35,949 nucleotides of DNA, from NCBI GenBank assembly GCA_017859745.1, contig JAFMML010000003.1, positions 63,517 through 99,465 of the forward strand, read 5' to 3'. The notes beneath the pieces are model-generated. The model searched no databases, was not told the origin of the DNA, and saw only the letters and a program-made list of their open reading frames with translations. The position numbers were made by a program, and so were the translations under genes. Each line of letters begins with the position of its first letter. Position 1 is the first letter of the stretch. Positions 33,354 through 35,949 of the stretch are shown piece after piece. This DNA comes from Planctomycetota bacterium (GTDB taxonomy: Bacteria > Planctomycetota > Phycisphaerae > Phycisphaerales > SM1A02).

Positions 33354-35888
33354 ATGAGTGACGACGATTCCGAGACTGCCGATCCCTTCGAGCAAGCGGT
33401 GGCCCTCCACGAGGCGGGGGCGTTCGAGGAGGCGATCGCGATCTACCGCGCGTTGCTCGAGGCCGAGGGGGAGGACGCGGCGCTGTGTGAACTTCTCGGT
33501 ACGGCGCTCGGAGCGATCGGCGACACGACCGAGGCGCTGATCCGGCTCGATCGCGCGGTTGAACTCGGCGCCGCAGAGGGGCACTCGGCCGCACGCCTCC
33601 AAAGAGGCCTGGTCCGGGAGGTCGCCGGCGACCTCTCGGGGGCCGCCGAGGATCTTCGCAGCGAACTCGAGTCGGATCCGAAGTCCGCAGCGACGGCGGA
33701 GCACCTCGCCCGCGTGCTCGTCGCCAACGGCCAGGGCGGGGAGGCACAGGTGGTGTTGGCCGCGGCCATCGATCACGAACCCCGACGGCCGTCGCTACGC
33801 ACCGCGTTGGCGGCAAGTCTGCTGGAGGATGGACGGATCGAGGCCGCCGAGCGGGAACTCGATGCCGCCGCGAGTCTCGATCCGCAGGACGAGACCATGT
33901 TTGCGCTGCGGATTCGAGTGCTTGCGGAGCGGGGCGAGGCGAACGGCGCGCTGGAGATCGCTCGGCGGGCGGCGACCCTGCATCCCGGGTCGGCGACTTC
34001 GCGACTCAATCTGCTGACCGCCCTCGTCTCGACGGACGACCGCCCGGACGCCGACGAGGCGCTCGACCGGATCGCACGTGAAGGCGACGCCATCGCGGAG
34101 CGCGATCGGGTGCGGCTGACCGCGACCGCCGAGATGGTGCTGGGACGATTCGAGTCGGCGATCGATCGCCTCGAACGCTGGTGTCGATCTTCGACCGACG
34201 ATGCCGAGGCGATGGCGGCGCTGGGTGTGGCGTTGCGGCGAGATGGTCGGCCTGGGGAGGCCGTCTCGGCACTGAAGCAGGCGATCGCGATCGCTCCGCG
34301 GCGATCCGTCCTCGGGGTCGAGCTCGGCCGTGCGCAACTCGCCGCCGGCGATGCCGACGCCGCCATCGAGTCGCTGCGACGTGCTCGGGAGCTCGGGGGC
34401 GGATCTCCCGCCCTGACGTTGGAGATGGTCAACGCGCTCAAGCAGCGCGGACTCGCTGGACAAGCGATCGCCGCGGCCGACGAGGGCCTCTTGGAGGGTC
34501 CGGCCCCCGCGTTGCGGACGGCACGGGCCATGCTGCTTCACGAGATCGGCCGCCATCGCGAGGCGGTGAGCGAGAGTGCGGAGGTGGCGAACGACGCGGA
34601 GGCGCCCGACGGCGCGACGACCAATCACCTGTTTGGCCTGAACAACCCCGATCACGTCTCCGAAAGGGAGATCTTCGAGGCGCACCGGCGTCTGGGAGGG
34701 CAAGCGCCGCGAGGGCGCGGGAGCGAGGCGATCGCCAGTCGAGTCGGGTTCGACGGACACGACCGGACTCCGACTCGCCCGCTCCGCGTCGGCTTCGTCT
34801 CCGGCGACCTCAAGGCCCACTCGGTGGCATGGTTTCTGGCTCCGCTCCTTCGGGGCCTCGACTCGAGTCGGGTCGCCACGACGTGCTATTCGAACACGGC
34901 GGTCGAGGATGCCGTGAGCGAGAGGCTTCGCGCGGCGTGCGGCGCCTGGCGATCGATCCGCGGCCAGAGCGACGTGGACGCTGCGGCAGTCGTCCGGGCC
35001 GATGCGATCGACGTGCTCGTGGATCTCAGCGGACACACCGCCGGGCATCGATTGGGCGTCTTCCGGCAACGGTCCGCACCGGTGCAGATGACCTGGCTGG
35101 GCTACCCCAACACGACCGGCGTGCCGGAGATCGATTGGCGTCTCGTCGACGGCCTGACCGATCCGGCTCCGCTCGACGGCCTGGCCACGGAGTCTCTCAT
35201 CCGAATGCGGAGTCCCTTCCTCTGCTTCGATCGAGAGGTGATCTCCGTGCCGATCGCGGAGCGGCCATCGCGGCCGCTCGTCTTCGGAAGCTTCAACAGC
35301 ACCGCCAAGCTCTCCGATCGCTGCTTGTCGCTCTGGAGTCGTCTGCTTGCCGCAGTGCCGGACGGCCGCCTTCTGCTGAAGTCGCGAGCGTTCGAGGACG
35401 AGTTGGTTCGAGCCGAGGCCCGAGGTCGACTTGAACGACTGGGCGTCGATCGGAGCCGCTTGGAGTTCCGTGGATTCTCGCTTGGACTCGAGGCCCACCA
35501 CCGGGCATACGCCGACATGGACATCGCGCTCGACACCTGCCCCTACCACGGCACCACCACGACCTGCGAGGCCCTTTGGAACGGAGTGCCCGTGATCAGC
35601 CGCGTCGGCGATGCGCATCGCGCTCGCGTGGGTCTCACGCTGCTGCAGGCGGTGGGGCTTGGCAGCCTGGCATGCGAAGACGACGACGCGTTCGTGGAAG
35701 CGGGGGCGTCGCTCGCCGCCGATGGCGATCGGCGGCGTCACCTGCACGCGACCTTGCGCGATCGCATGAGATCGGGTCCGCTCTGCGACGAACGGGGATT
35801 CGCGACGAGGTTCGAGGAGGCGATCCGGTACGCGTGGGCGACCTGGTGTCGAGGCGATGCTCCGCAGGGCGCGATGCTCGAGGCCTGA
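33354..35888 (+). CDS. SPINDLY/OGT-type TPR glycosyltransferase (GT41)
   Basis: This 844-residue protein has TPR units over residues 10-415 (for example FEQAVALHEAGAFEEAIAIY and GRPGEAVSALKQAIAI) and a GT41 catalytic domain from about 476. Diagnostic blocks are RVGFVSGDLKAHSVAWFL with His489, VLVDLSGHTAGHRLGVF, PVQMTWLGYPNTTG, FGSFNSTAKLSDRCLSLW, RLLLKSRAF with Lys676, and DIALDTCPYHGTTTTCEALW. In eukaryotes this family adds O-GlcNAc or O-fucose to proteins; in bacteria it modifies flagellin, adhesins or unknown proteins. The sugar donor and the targets cannot be told from sequence. No signal peptide, so it should act in the cytoplasm. The ATG at 33354 was chosen because upstream in-frame residues are not conserved-looking; the ribosome site is weak. 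Confidence 0.93.
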   Translation: MSDDDSETADPFEQAVALHEAGAFEEAIAIYRALLEAEGEDAALCELLGTALGAIGDTTEALIRLDRAVELGAAEGHSAARLQRGLVREVAGDLSGAAEDLRSELESDPKSAATAEHLARVLVANGQGGEAQVVLAAAIDHEPRRPSLRTALAASLLEDGRIEAAERELDAAASLDPQDETMFALRIRVLAERGEANGALEIARRAATLHPGSATSRLNLLTALVSTDDRPDADEALDRIAREGDAIAERDRVRLTATAEMVLGRFESAIDRLERWCRSSTDDAEAMAALGVALRRDGRPGEAVSALKQAIAIAPRRSVLGVELGRAQLAAGDADAAIESLRRARELGGGSPALTLEMVNALKQRGLAGQAIAAADEGLLEGPAPALRTARAMLLHEIGRHREAVSESAEVANDAEAPDGATTNHLFGLNNPDHVSEREIFEAHRRLGGQAPRGRGSEAIASRVGFDGHDRTPTRPLRVGFVSGDLKAHSVAWFLAPLLRGLDSSRVATTCYSNTAVEDAVSERLRAACGAWRSIRGQSDVDAAAVVRADAIDVLVDLSGHTAGHRLGVFRQRSAPVQMTWLGYPNTTGVPEIDWRLVDGLTDPAPLDGLATESLIRMRSPFLCFDREVISVPIAERPSRPLVFGSFNSTAKLSDRCLSLWSRLLAAVPDGRLLLKSRAFEDELVRAEARGRLERLGVDRSRLEFRGFSLGLEAHHRAYADMDIALDTCPYHGTTTTCEALWNGVPVISRVGDAHRARVGLTLLQAVGLGSLACEDDDAFVEAGASLAADGDRRRHLHATLRDRMRSGPLCDERGFATRFEEAIRYAWATWCRGDAPQGAMLEA

Positions 35889-35949
35889 GCCGCAGGCGCC
35901 TCTCCGAGCGGGTCGGTCGGGCGCGGATCACACGCCCACGGGAAGCTGC

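Noticed and set aside
35919-35937. GGGCG/CGCCC hairpin after the glycosyltransferase gene as terminator
   Set aside because: Only five pairs, a nine-base loop and no T-tract; too weak to call.
1-35949. CRISPR arrays, insertion sequences, phage genes or defence islands
   Set aside because: No spaced direct repeats, transposase or integrase motifs, terminal inverted repeats, or known defence-gene domains were seen.

Overview
The window reads as chromosomal DNA of a high-GC planctomycete, most likely of the class Phycisphaerae. This is inferred from four things: a C-terminal dockerin-like double motif of the GDGEVGGSDLAVLLAAWG type; an ECF-like sigma factor translationally coupled to a TPR-containing Ser/Thr kinase; a second ECF sigma factor paired with a membrane protein carrying a pseudopilin/H-X9-DG-like outer domain; and very high GC3 in all genes. 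No phage, insertion sequence, CRISPR array or rRNA is visible. The gene content looks like native chromosome rather than an island.

Region 1 (1-6353, + strand) is a tightly packed tryptophan operon: the end of trpE, then trpG, trpD, trpC, trpF, trpB and trpA, ending with a DAHP synthase gene (aroF/aroG-type) that supplies the shikimate pathway. Most junctions from trpG to trpA overlap by 1-4 bases (ATGA, TGATG, GTGA). Directly after it lies a secreted type I pullulanase (6383-8908).

Region 2 (8946-16880, - strand) can be read as one transcription unit starting at 16880. It holds a 1443-residue membrane-anchored TPR protein, a ZnuA-like metal-binding protein (4-base overlap), a deoxyhypusine synthase-like protein and a ClC chloride channel/antiporter. 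Upstream are a tRNA-Thr(UGU) and a secreted protein of unknown function, divergent from a small two-helix membrane protein.

Region 3 (18305-20674, - strand) is a large exported protein that joins a transglutaminase-like domain to an alpha/beta-hydrolase domain. Divergent from it is a + strand unit (20994-26930): a HAF-repeat exported protein with the dockerin-like tail, a PPK2 polyphosphate kinase, an ECF-like sigma factor and a transmembrane Ser/Thr kinase with TPRs.

Region 4 (27072-28696, - strand) is an ECF sigma factor and its probable membrane-bound partner. Divergent from it is a 1085-residue membrane-anchored protein (29149-32406) that looks like a chain of LptC/LptA (OstA-like) modules. 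Tryptophan 2,3-dioxygenase (- strand) and a SPINDLY/OGT-type TPR glycosyltransferase (+ strand) finish the window.

The strongest candidates for something not yet described are the sigma/pseudopilin-domain pair, the giant Lpt-like bridge protein, and the sigma/kinase pair whose sigma factor lacks most of the usual acidic patch of region 2.2. All functional calls come from reading motifs by eye; no database search was possible.
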